NCBI GenBank assembly: GCA_036522815.1
Contig: DATDFC010000160.1
Span: forward strand, 1 to 15,890
From: AG41 sp036522815
Lineage (GTDB): Bacteria; Gemmatimonadota; Gemmatimonadetes; Gemmatimonadales; GWC2-71-9
DNA length: 15,890 nucleotides
Direction: 5' to 3'
The notes under the pieces were generated by a model that was given only the letters and a program-made list of their open reading frames with translations, was not told where the DNA came from and did not search any database. This document shows positions 5,448 to 12,185 of the stretch, one piece after another. How positions within the stretch are numbered: position 1 is the first letter of the stretch; every line of letters begins with the position of its first letter. The position numbers were made by a program, and so were the translations under genes.

Positions 5448-6997
5448 GCCTTGAGGATCACCACGGTGCGGTCGTCGGTGGGCGCGGCACCGCCGGTGAA
5501 CCCGGCCAGGTCGGCGTGCACCGACTCCAGGATCTCGAGCGCGGGGTGGTCCCGCAGCCGCGCGACGTGGCCGAGCACCCGCTCTTCCCCGAACCGCTCG
5601 CCCCGCCCGCCCAGTGCCTCGGTCACGCCGTCGGTGAAGAGGCACAGGATGGCGTCCTTGCGGGTCCACGGCTGAGTCGTGTCGGCGCCCGGGGCGGTGG
5701 CGAGGCCGAGCGGGGGCCGCGTGGCGTCGAGCCGGGTGGCCTCCCCGGTGCGGGCAGACACGAGAAATGCGTGGGGATGGCCCGCGTTGGCGAAGGTGAT
5801 GCGCCCGGCCTTCGGGTCCACCACGGCGTAGAACACGGTGAGGAACATCTCCGTGTTGGCGAGCTCTTCGGTGAGCGACTCCTCCAGCCGTCGCAGCACT
5901 TCGGTGGGCGTCTCCGCCGCTTCGGCGTGGATGCCCGACGCGGCCATCACGAGCGCCATGATCAGCGCGGCGCTGAAGCCGTGGCTCGTCACGTCGCCGA
6001 TCATGACGCCGATCCGGCCGGCGCGCAGGTTCAGCAGGTTGTAGAAGTCGCCGCCGACCGAGTCCGCCTGGCGGCAGCGGGCCGCCACGTCCACGCGCGC
6101 CGCGAGCACGAGGGGCGACGGCAAGAGCTTCAGCTGCAGGTCGCGCGCCAGCTCCAGCTCGCGGCGCACGCGCTGTTGCCCCAGGTCCTTCGCGACCAGG
6201 CGCGCGTTCTCGATGGCGGCGCCGATCTGGTTCGCGATCGCGGCGACGAGCTTGCGATCGCCCGCCGTGAACGCATCCTCGCCCACCCGATCCGTCAGGT
6301 TGATCACCCCGATCGGCTTGCCGCGCGCCCCGGGCGCCGCGTACAGCACGGGCACCGACAGGAACGCCTGGCCGCGGTAGTTGCGGCCCTCGGAGCAGCC
6401 GGGATTGACGGCCTTGGGATCGGTGGGGTCGTAGCTCACGATGCGCATCTCGCGGAACACCCGGGCCGCCACCGAGCACAGATCGTCGACCTCGATCGGC
6501 TCGGCGTCGCCCGGCTCCATGCCGCGCGCGGCCACGATGCGCAGCAGGTGCGCCTCGGGGTCGTGCACCAGCAGCGTGGCGCGACGCGCCCCCACCACCG
6601 CGGACACCTCGCGCAGAATCCGCTCCGCCGCCTCATCGAGCCGGATCGTGTGACCGAGGATCTCGCTGATCGTGTAGATCAGATCGATCTCTTCGTACCG
6701 GTCCGACAGCTCGGCCGCGACCTGGGCGGCGTCGCGCTCGGCGGACAGCACGGCGCCGATGATCTGGGCCAGCTCCTTCCCCGGGCTTGCGCCCGGGGTC
6801 GGTGGGTTCCCCTGTGTCCCGTTGGCTATCTCGAGCCACACGCCGTCCATCCCGGGGATGGGCTCGAGCGAGGCCGAATCGCGCGGCGGCTCGCCCGCAG
6901 CGGTGCGTACACGCAGGCGCGCCCCGGCGAGCCGCTCGAGCACCGGCAACAGCCGCTCGAGACGCTCCCCGGTCAGCCCGCCCGCAGCGTCAGACAC
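5444..6997 (-). CDS. GAF domain - SpoIIE-type PP2C serine phosphatase (RsbU-like)
   Basis: This 517-residue protein should dephosphorylate the STAS protein of the same operon and so switch on a partner-controlled regulator. After a variable N-terminus there is a GAF domain (about 105-270), then a short helix and the SpoIIE phosphatase domain (about 290-517). Metal-binding residues are visible: Asp317 in VGGDFY, Asp335 in IGDVTSHG, Asp456 in LFTDGVTEA and the Asp508/509 pair in TDDRTVVIL. The usual GHG of the second motif is SHG here. Residues 67-73 are encoded by a GC-rich hairpin. No transmembrane segment is evident, so the GAF domain probably senses a cytosolic ligand. The GTG start at 6997 overlaps the kinase gene by 25 bp, and the stop overlaps the rsmA start. 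Confidence 0.9.
   Translation of the reverse strand: MSDAAGGLTGERLERLLPVLERLAGARLRVRTAAGEPPRDSASLEPIPGMDGVWLEIANGTQGNPPTPGASPGKELAQIIGAVLSAERDAAQVAAELSDRYEEIDLIYTISEILGHTIRLDEAAERILREVSAVVGARRATLLVHDPEAHLLRIVAARGMEPGDAEPIEVDDLCSVAARVFREMRIVSYDPTDPKAVNPGCSEGRNYRGQAFLSVPVLYAAPGARGKPIGVINLTDRVGEDAFTAGDRKLVAAIANQIGAAIENARLVAKDLGQQRVRRELELARDLQLKLLPSPLVLAARVDVAARCRQADSVGGDFYNLLNLRAGRIGVMIGDVTSHGFSAALIMALVMAASGIHAEAAETPTEVLRRLEESLTEELANTEMFLTVFYAVVDPKAGRITFANAGHPHAFLVSARTGEATRLDATRPPLGLATAPGADTTQPWTRKDAILCLFTDGVTEALGGRGERFGEERVLGHVARLRDHPALEILESVHADLAGFTGGAAPTDDRTVVILKA
6779..6798. repeat. GC-rich hairpin inside the phosphatase gene
   Basis: CCCCGGGC and GCCCGGGG form a perfect 8-bp stem around TTGC. 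It encodes PGASPG between the N-terminal part and the GAF domain, in a Pro/Gly-rich stretch that looks inserted (about residues 61-74). It may be another small dispersed palindrome, but there is only one copy in the window. Confidence 0.5.
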
Positions 6998-7431
6998 ACC
7001 GAATTCCCCTTCTCGTTGAACGCCACGTGGTCCACCAGGCGCTTCAGCACGAACAACCCGCGCCCGTCTTCCAGCGCCAGGCGCTCGGGGAGCGTGGGGT
7101 CCGGCACCGAGTCCGGGTCGAATCCGTCACCCTCGTCGGTCACGTGCAGGTGGACGACGTCGTGTCCGACCTGGACCAGCACGCGCACGACGCGGGAGGG
7201 GTCGTGGTGGTTGCCGTACGCGATGGCGTTGGCGAGGGCTTCGGCGAGGGCGGTGCGGAAATTGAAGCGGATGCGGCGCGGCGAGAGCGGCCCGGAGGGG
7301 AGCCGTCCCACGATGAGCTCGACCGCCGGACCGACGTACTGCAGGTCGCTCGGCACATCGAGCGACAGCTCGGTTTCGGTCTCTCCTCCCGCCGCGCGCC
7401 GGCGGACATCGAGGTGCAGCGGCGTGGTCAC
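6973..7431 (-). CDS. Anti-sigma factor serine kinase (RsbW/SpoIIAB-like GHKL ATPase)
   Basis: In partner-switching systems this kinase either holds a sigma factor or phosphorylates the STAS antagonist. The 152-residue protein has the N-box FRTALAEALANAIAYGN (about 58-74), the G1 box VTDEGDGFDP (about 97-106) and GRGLFVLKRLVD (about 122-133), all typical of HATPase_c_2 kinases. There is no histidine kinase dimerisation domain or transmembrane segment. The GTG start at 7431 comes two bases after the STAS stop codon, and the 3' end overlaps the phosphatase gene by 25 bp, which suggests balanced production of the three proteins. The cognate sigma factor or other target is not in the window. Confidence 0.9.
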   Translation of the reverse strand: MTTPLHLDVRRRAAGGETETELSLDVPSDLQYVGPAVELIVGRLPSGPLSPRRIRFNFRTALAEALANAIAYGNHHDPSRVVRVLVQVGHDVVHLHVTDEGDGFDPDSVPDPTLPERLALEDGRGLFVLKRLVDHVAFNEKGNSVCLTLRAG

Positions 7432-7433
7432 GG

Positions 7434-7769
7434 CTAGAAAGCGGCGAGCGCCTCCTCGGACGTCTTGGTAATGGCGAACAGGGTGTCCAGCTTAGTCAGC
7501 TCGAACAGGGTCTGCAGGTCCTCGTTCAGGCCGCACAGCCGCAGATCCCCGCCCTGTTCCCTGATCTTCTTCGAGAGCGACACGAGCACGCCGAGGCCGG
7601 AGGAGTCGATGTAGCCGGTCTTGGTGAAGTCGACCACGAACTTGCGGCCGCCGCCCTCCAGGGAGTCGAGCACCTTCTGCTTCAGCTCCTGGCGATTGCC
7701 GACGATCAGCTGGCCGTCGACACCGACGACGACGACGCCGTGCTTGTCTTTGCGCAACGTAAAGCTCAT
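7434..7769 (-). CDS. STAS-domain anti-sigma factor antagonist (RsbV/SpoIIAA-like)
   Basis: This 111-residue protein is a single STAS domain. It carries the phosphorylation signature YIDSSGLGVLVSL, with the target serine at position 56 or 57. Unphosphorylated, such proteins bind the kinase and free its sigma factor; the kinase inactivates them by phosphorylation and the phosphatase restores them. The ATG at 7769 is chosen because GGGGAG lies about 6 nt upstream and MSFTLRKDKHGVVVVGVDG fits the family start; a longer frame upstream is only the shadow of pta. The start overlaps the pta stop as ATGA. Together with the next two genes it forms a complete partner-switching module. Confidence 0.92.
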   Translation of the reverse strand: MSFTLRKDKHGVVVVGVDGQLIVGNRQELKQKVLDSLEGGGRKFVVDFTKTGYIDSSGLGVLVSLSKKIREQGGDLRLCGLNEDLQTLFELTKLDTLFAITKTSEEALAAF

Positions 7770-8683
7770 GGCTGCTCCCCGGCTTGAAGGACGGCGACCG
7801 CGACCGTGTCCACAATATCGTCGGCGGTGGCGCCGCGCGACAGGTCGGCGATGGGGCGCGCCAATCCCTGCAGGATCGGTCCGATCGCCTCCCACCCGCC
7901 CAACCGCTGGACCAGTTTGTAGCCGATGTTCCCGCTGTCAAGATCGGGGAACACGAGCACGTTGGCGCGGCCCGCCACCGCGGAGCCCGGTGCCTTGCGC
8001 GCCGCGACGTCCTGCGCGATGGCCGCGTCGGTCTGCAGCTCACCGTCGAACGCGAAGTCGGGGCGCCGGGCGGCCAGCAGCTCGAGCGCCCTGCGCACCC
8101 GCTCCACCCGCGGGCCCGCGGCGCTCCCCTTGGTGCTGTACGAGAGGAACGCCACCACCGGCTCGTCGCCCACGATGCGACGGCGATCGCGCGCAGCCGC
8201 GAGGGCCGCCTCGGCGAGCTGCTCCGGGGTCGGCTCGGGGACCACCGCGCAGTCGGTGAACGTGAGCACCGCTGCGTCTTTGACCATGTAGAACGCTCCG
8301 CTCACGGTGGTGATCCCGGGCGCCATCCCGACCGTCCAGAGCGCCGCGCGGATCGTGTCGCCGCTCGGAAAGGTGGCGCCTCCGACCATCACGTCGGCGC
8401 GGCCCAGCGCCACGAGCGCGGCGCCGTAGGTGAGGGGATGCGCCAGAGCGGCGGCGGCGGCCGCGTCGTCGGGAAACTTGCTCGGGTGACGATCGCGCAG
8501 CAAGCGCAGCATCTCGGGGAGCGGGGAGCGGGGAGCGGTCCCCTCCAGCAGCTCGACCGACCCCAATCCCGACCCCTCGATCCGCGCGGCGGCGGCGCGC
8601 ACGCGGCCGTCTGCGCCCTCGGGCAGCACGATGCGGCGGCGCGTGCGGCGGGCCCGCTCGTGCAGCGCGTCGCGGAATGTCAC
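7766..8683 (-). CDS. pta: Phosphate acetyltransferase
   Basis: Pta (EC 2.3.1.8) interconverts acetyl-CoA and acetyl phosphate, linking CoA metabolism to acetate formation or use. The 305-residue protein covers the single catalytic PTA_PTB domain (usual length about 320-335). Conserved segments include IVLPEG near the start, SYSTKGSA, FDGELQTDAA and NVLVFPDLDSGNIGYKLVQRLGG. The GTG at 8683 overlaps the coaD stop as GTGA, with no Shine-Dalgarno sequence. Residues 49-56 (TAPRSPLP) are encoded by a three-fold GGGGAGC array in a surface-like stretch. No acetate kinase is present in the window. A phosphate butyryltransferase-like role is possible but less likely given these motifs. Confidence 0.9.
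   Translation of the reverse strand: MTFRDALHERARRTRRRIVLPEGADGRVRAAAARIEGSGLGSVELLEGTAPRSPLPEMLRLLRDRHPSKFPDDAAAAAALAHPLTYGAALVALGRADVMVGGATFPSGDTIRAALWTVGMAPGITTVSGAFYMVKDAAVLTFTDCAVVPEPTPEQLAEAALAAARDRRRIVGDEPVVAFLSYSTKGSAAGPRVERVRRALELLAARRPDFAFDGELQTDAAIAQDVAARKAPGSAVAGRANVLVFPDLDSGNIGYKLVQRLGGWEAIGPILQGLARPIADLSRGATADDIVDTVAVAVLQAGEQP
8516..8545. repeat. GGGGAGC heptamer array in pta
   Basis: Three exact tandem copies of GGGGAGC (8516-8536) are followed by GGTCCCCTCC. Only one arm and a short partial complement are present. It encodes the APRSPLP stretch of Pta and has the same 7-bp period as the larger elements. Confidence 0.6.
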
Positions 8684-9159
8684 TTCGCGAACTTTTGCTT
8701 GAGCGCCTGACCCACTGCGGGGTGAACCAGCTGCGACACATCGCCTCCGAAGCGGGCCACCTCGCGCACCAGGCTGGAGCTCAGGTAGGTGAGGTCGAAG
8801 GCGGGCACCAGGAACACGGTTTCGACCCCGGGGGCGAGATTGCGGTTCATGAGCGCCATCTGGAACTCGTACTCGAAGTCGCTCACCGCCCGCAGCCCGC
8901 GCACGATCAGAGTAGCGCCGGCGGCGCGCACGAAGTCGGCCAGCAGCCCCTCGAACGACCGGACTTCGACGCGGGGATCCGCCGCGGCCTGCTGGATCAG
9001 CCTGACGCGCTGCTCCAGCGTGAACAGCGGCTGCTTCGCGACGTTGACGGCGACCGCGACGATCACGCGGTCGGCGAAGGTCAGGGCGCGCCGGATCAGA
9101 TCCTCGTGCCCCCGCGTGATCGGGTCGAACGAGCCGGGGTAGACGGCGATGCGCGTCAC
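8680..9159 (-). CDS. coaD: Phosphopantetheine adenylyltransferase
   Basis: CoaD (EC 2.7.7.3) transfers the adenylyl group of ATP to 4'-phosphopantetheine to give dephospho-CoA, the fourth of five steps from pantothenate to CoA. The 159-residue protein has the same length as E. coli CoaD. It shows the nucleotidyltransferase signature YPGSFDPITRGHEDLI (7-22, His18 in the T/HxGH motif), RGLR (87-90) and the SSSLVR motif (127-132). The GTG start at 9159 overlaps the rsmD stop as GTGA, and the stop overlaps the pta start the same way. The rsmD-coaD pairing is common in bacteria. Confidence 0.96.
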   Translation of the reverse strand: MTRIAVYPGSFDPITRGHEDLIRRALTFADRVIVAVAVNVAKQPLFTLEQRVRLIQQAAADPRVEVRSFEGLLADFVRAAGATLIVRGLRAVSDFEYEFQMALMNRNLAPGVETVFLVPAFDLTYLSSSLVREVARFGGDVSQLVHPAVGQALKQKFAK

Positions 9160-9674
9160 GGGGCGTAAATGAAGGTGACGGCCGTGTCGCCGTAGCGGCG
9201 CGTGTCGTCGCCCGGGATGGGCTGGTCCGCCGGGTGTTCGATCGAAAAGATGCGGGCGAAGGCGGTAAGGCGAAACAGAGCCACCAACCGGGCGGCCTCC
9301 TGACCGGCGTATGGGGGATCGGCGAACGCTACGTCGTACTGGCCCGGGTGCAGACGCTCGGCGAAGCGGAGCGCGTCGGCGCGGTGAATCGCGGCGCGGT
9401 CGTCCACCTTGAGCGTCTTCACGTTGGCCTTGAGCGTGGCGAGGGCAAACCGGTGCAGCTCCACGAAGTCCGCGCTCACGGCCCCGCGCGACAGCGCTTC
9501 GAACCCGAGCGCCCCCGAGCCCGCGAACAGGTCGAGCACGCGTGCGCCGCGGATCGAGCGCTGCAGGATCGAGAACCACGCCTCCCGCACGCGGTCCGCG
9601 GTCGGCCGCACGGTATCGCCCGCGGGCGTTTTTAGACGACGGCCTTTGAACTCGCCGGCGATGATCCGCACCAT
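9156..9674 (-). CDS. rsmD: 16S rRNA guanine-N2 methyltransferase RsmD
   Basis: RsmD methylates N2 of G966 of 16S rRNA (E. coli numbering) on the assembled 30S subunit. The 172-residue protein starts MVRIIAGEFKGRRLKTP, as is typical. It has the family segment RPTADRVREAWFSIL, the SAM-binding LDLFAGSGALG (47-57) and the catalytic DPPY (119-122). The ATG at 9674 is chosen for this match. The frame stays open to 9767, but that extension is encoded by repeat copy D and would add about 31 residues (MRIADCGLAM at its start). A weak AAGGG lies before the chosen ATG. This is the only gene of the long operon with a clear gap in front of it. Confidence 0.94.
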   Translation of the reverse strand: MVRIIAGEFKGRRLKTPAGDTVRPTADRVREAWFSILQRSIRGARVLDLFAGSGALGFEALSRGAVSADFVELHRFALATLKANVKTLKVDDRAAIHRADALRFAERLHPGQYDVAFADPPYAGQEAARLVALFRLTAFARIFSIEHPADQPIPGDDTRRYGDTAVTFIYAP

Positions 9675-9697
9675 GCCCTGCCCTTCCACCCCCTTCC

Positions 9698-9776
9698 AAT
9701 TGCGGATTGTGGATTGCGGATTGCGCCGACGAGTTTCCATTGCCAATCCGCAATCCGCAATTCGCAATCCGCAATC
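9698..9776. repeat. Inverted GGATTGC heptamer array, copy D
   Basis: GGATTGC-type units at 9699-9725 face GCAATCC-type units at 9743-9775 across a 17-nt centre. The right arm differs from copy A at one of 33 positions. The element fills most of the recJ-rsmD gap and ends two bases from the recJ stop codon. Confidence 0.85.
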
Positions 9777-9777
9777 G

Positions 9778-11484
9778 TCATACGCTCGGCGCCATCGCCG
9801 CTACCCGCGCCTGCAGCGTCGCGCGCCCCTGCCACTCGTCGCGCTCCAGCCGGAACGCCACGTCCAGCCGCTCGGCGAGCCACTGATCGGGAATCGCGTC
9901 CGCCCACTGGAACGCGATGGCCGGCAGCGCACCCGACTCGTCGTCCAGCGTGAAGCGCAGGTGGTTCGTGCCGACCCGGCGCGCGCCCACGGCCCGGGCG
10001 CCGCGCACCCCGAACACGGGCGCCGGATTGCCGGCGCCGCATGGCTCGAGATAGCGGATCAGCTTCTCCAGCTCGTCGCTCACGAGGCCCAGTGGCAGCT
10101 CCAGGTCCACCCGCTGCGCCGGCACCAGGTCGTCGGGGCGCAGAAGCTCGCCTGCGACGTCGAGAAACGCAACACGAAACGCCTCGTAGCGCTCCCGCCG
10201 GATGGTGAGGCCCGCCGCCATGGTGTGCCCGCCGTATTTCTCGAGATGGGACGCCACCCGCTGCAGCGCGGCGTGGAGGTCGAAGCCCGCGATGCTCCGC
10301 CCCGAGCCGCGTCCCGTGCTGCCGCCCTCGTCCCACGCGATGAGAAACGTGGGCCGCCCGTAGCGCTCCACCAGCCGCGACGCGACGATCCCGATCACGC
10401 CGGCGTGCCACGCGTCCGCCGCGAGCACCAGCGCCCGGTCGTCCGGCCGCAGCACGCGCTCGGCCAGCTCGACCGCCTCGTCCAGGATGCGCTGGTCCAG
10501 CTCCTGGCGCCGCGCGTTGAGCGTCTCGAGCTCCCGCGCGATGGCGGCCGCCTCGGTGGGATCGTCGGAGAGCAGCAGCCGCAGCCCCAGGTTTGCGTCG
10601 GCGATGCGGCCGGCGGCGTTGAGCCGCGGCGCCAGGATGAACCCCACGTGGCCGGATTTGATCGGCTTCCCCGCCAGGCCCGCCGCGTCGATCAGCGCGC
10701 GCACACCGGTCCAGCGCGAGTCGGCCAGCATCTTGAGCCCGTGGCGCACGAGGATGCGGTTCTCGCCGGTGAGGGGGACGACATCCGCCACGGTCGCCAG
10801 GGCCACGAGGTCGAGAAAATGGAGCGGCAGGTTGGGCGACACGCCGAGCGCGGGCACGAGCGCCTGCGCCAGCTTGAACGCCACACCGGTGCCGCAGAGG
10901 TGCTTGTCCTCCGAGGCGCAGTCGGCCCGGCGCGGGTCGAGCACCGCCGTGGCGGGCGGGAGCACGTCGCCGGGGAGGTGGTGATCGGTCACGATCACGT
11001 CGATGCCCGCCGCCCGGGCGGCGCCGACGGTCTCGACGGCGGTGATGCCGCAGTCGCACGTGATGACGAGCCGCGCGCCCACGCGCTGGGCTTCCGCGAG
11101 CCCCGCCGGCCCGAAATCGTAGCCGTCGCGCAGCCGGTGCGGCACGAACGCGCGCACGTTGCCGCCCACACTCGCCAGCACGCGGGTGAGCAGCGCCGCG
11201 CCGCATTGCCCGTCCACGTCGTAATCCCCGTGCACCAGGATCGGCGCGCGCGCCCGCACCGCTGCCACGATCACGTCCACCGCGCGCGGCATGTCGGCCC
11301 AGGCGAGCGGATCGGACAGCCGCTCGAGCTCGGGGCGGAGAAACGCCTTGGCCAGGTGCGGCGCCGCGAGGCCGCGCTGCACCAGGATCGCGGCCAGGGG
11401 CTCGGGAATGTGGAGGTCGGCGGCGAGCGTCGTCGTGAGACCCGGGTCGGGCGGCGCCGCGACCGTCCAGCGGGCGGGGATCAT
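9778..11484 (-). CDS. recJ: Single-stranded-DNA-specific exonuclease RecJ
   Basis: RecJ degrades single-stranded DNA 5' to 3' in recombination, mismatch and base-excision repair. The 568-residue protein has the usual length. The DHH domain shows HGDYDVDG (Asp87, Asp89, Asp91), ITCDCGI (Asp144), the TDHH motif (Asp167-His168-His169) and Asp234 in VADVVPL. APRLNAAGRI and the HAGVIGIVASRL segment follow, and then the DHHA1 domain with YGGHTMAAGL (GGH 418-420) and a C-terminal OB-like region. The ATG at 11484 overlaps the zinc-ribbon gene stop as ATGA; a longer frame to 11940 is only the shadow of that gene. All key metal ligands are present, so it should be active. Confidence 0.96.
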   Translation of the reverse strand: MIPARWTVAAPPDPGLTTTLAADLHIPEPLAAILVQRGLAAPHLAKAFLRPELERLSDPLAWADMPRAVDVIVAAVRARAPILVHGDYDVDGQCGAALLTRVLASVGGNVRAFVPHRLRDGYDFGPAGLAEAQRVGARLVITCDCGITAVETVGAARAAGIDVIVTDHHLPGDVLPPATAVLDPRRADCASEDKHLCGTGVAFKLAQALVPALGVSPNLPLHFLDLVALATVADVVPLTGENRILVRHGLKMLADSRWTGVRALIDAAGLAGKPIKSGHVGFILAPRLNAAGRIADANLGLRLLLSDDPTEAAAIARELETLNARRQELDQRILDEAVELAERVLRPDDRALVLAADAWHAGVIGIVASRLVERYGRPTFLIAWDEGGSTGRGSGRSIAGFDLHAALQRVASHLEKYGGHTMAAGLTIRRERYEAFRVAFLDVAGELLRPDDLVPAQRVDLELPLGLVSDELEKLIRYLEPCGAGNPAPVFGVRGARAVGARRVGTNHLRFTLDDESGALPAIAFQWADAIPDQWLAERLDVAFRLERDEWQGRATLQARVAAMAPSV

Positions 11485-12185
11485 TCCCGCGCGTACAGCA
11501 GCACGCCGCAGGCCTCGCAGCCTTCGATCGACGCGCCGCGCTGGATCAACGCGCGCCGCTGGGTGGGGACGGCCGTGAAGCAGTGACCGCAGGCGTCGGC
11601 GTGCAGCGGATAGAGCGCGAGCGGCGCCTTGCCGCGGCGGATGCGCTCGTAGCGCGACAGCAGACCGCCCCCGACCCGGGTCGCGGCGCGCTCGCGCTCC
11701 GCCACCGCCTGTTCGCGCTGCGCCGCGATGGCGTCGCGCCTGCCCGCGAGCGCTTCGCGCAGGGGCGCCTGCTGCGCCCGCACCTCCTGCAGCGCCTTCT
11801 CGGCCTCCGCCGCCTTGCGCTCCGCCTCCGTCACGGCGTCGCCCGAGCGCATGAACTCGGCTTCTTCTTTGGCGAGCACCGAGCGGGCGAGATCCAGCTC
11901 CGCCATGAGGGTCGAGGCTTCCTTGGCGCCCCGCACCCACTCGAGCCGTTGGCGCCGCTGCTCCTGCATCGTGCGATAGTTGGCGATCTTGCCTTCGAGC
12001 TCGTCGCGCCGATCGATCGCGGCCTGAATCGCCGCCTGGGCGCCGGCGAGCGCCCGCTCGGCCGCCGCCTGCGCCTCGTCCAGGGCCTGGAGCTCCGGGG
12101 CGAGGGCCGCCAGGCTCTCGTCCGTCGCCGTGACCACCTGATCCTTCTCCTGCAGCGCCAACAACGCTTCAAGTTCCGGGTGCAC
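11481..12185 (-). CDS. Coiled-coil zinc-ribbon protein (DUF164/zf-RING_7 type)
   Basis: This 234-residue protein has a long Ala/Glu/Arg-rich coiled coil (about 1-170) and a C-terminal zinc ribbon with CGHC at 199-202 and CEAC at 223-226. This layout matches the family of predicted nucleic-acid-binding zinc-ribbon proteins with a helical hairpin (CT398-like), whose molecular function is not settled. The GTG at 12185 is chosen because AGGAGG lies four bases upstream and MHPELEALLALQEKD fits the usual start. It overlaps the end of dnaG by 17 bp. The 3' end overlaps recJ. The position between primase and recJ suggests a role near DNA or RNA, but that is only context. Confidence 0.85.
   Translation of the reverse strand: MHPELEALLALQEKDQVVTATDESLAALAPELQALDEAQAAAERALAGAQAAIQAAIDRRDELEGKIANYRTMQEQRRQRLEWVRGAKEASTLMAELDLARSVLAKEEAEFMRSGDAVTEAERKAAEAEKALQEVRAQQAPLREALAGRRDAIAAQREQAVAERERAATRVGGGLLSRYERIRRGKAPLALYPLHADACGHCFTAVPTQRRALIQRGASIEGCEACGVLLYARE

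Noticed and set aside
9675..9767. N-terminal extension of rsmD through repeat copy D
   Set aside because: The extension is pure repeat-encoded peptide, and the family start MVRIIAGEFKGRRL lies at 9674.
9409..11586. Very long plus-strand reading frame opposite recJ
   Set aside because: It is an antisense shadow of recJ caused by high GC content. It has no recognisable domain, while the minus strand encodes all RecJ motifs.
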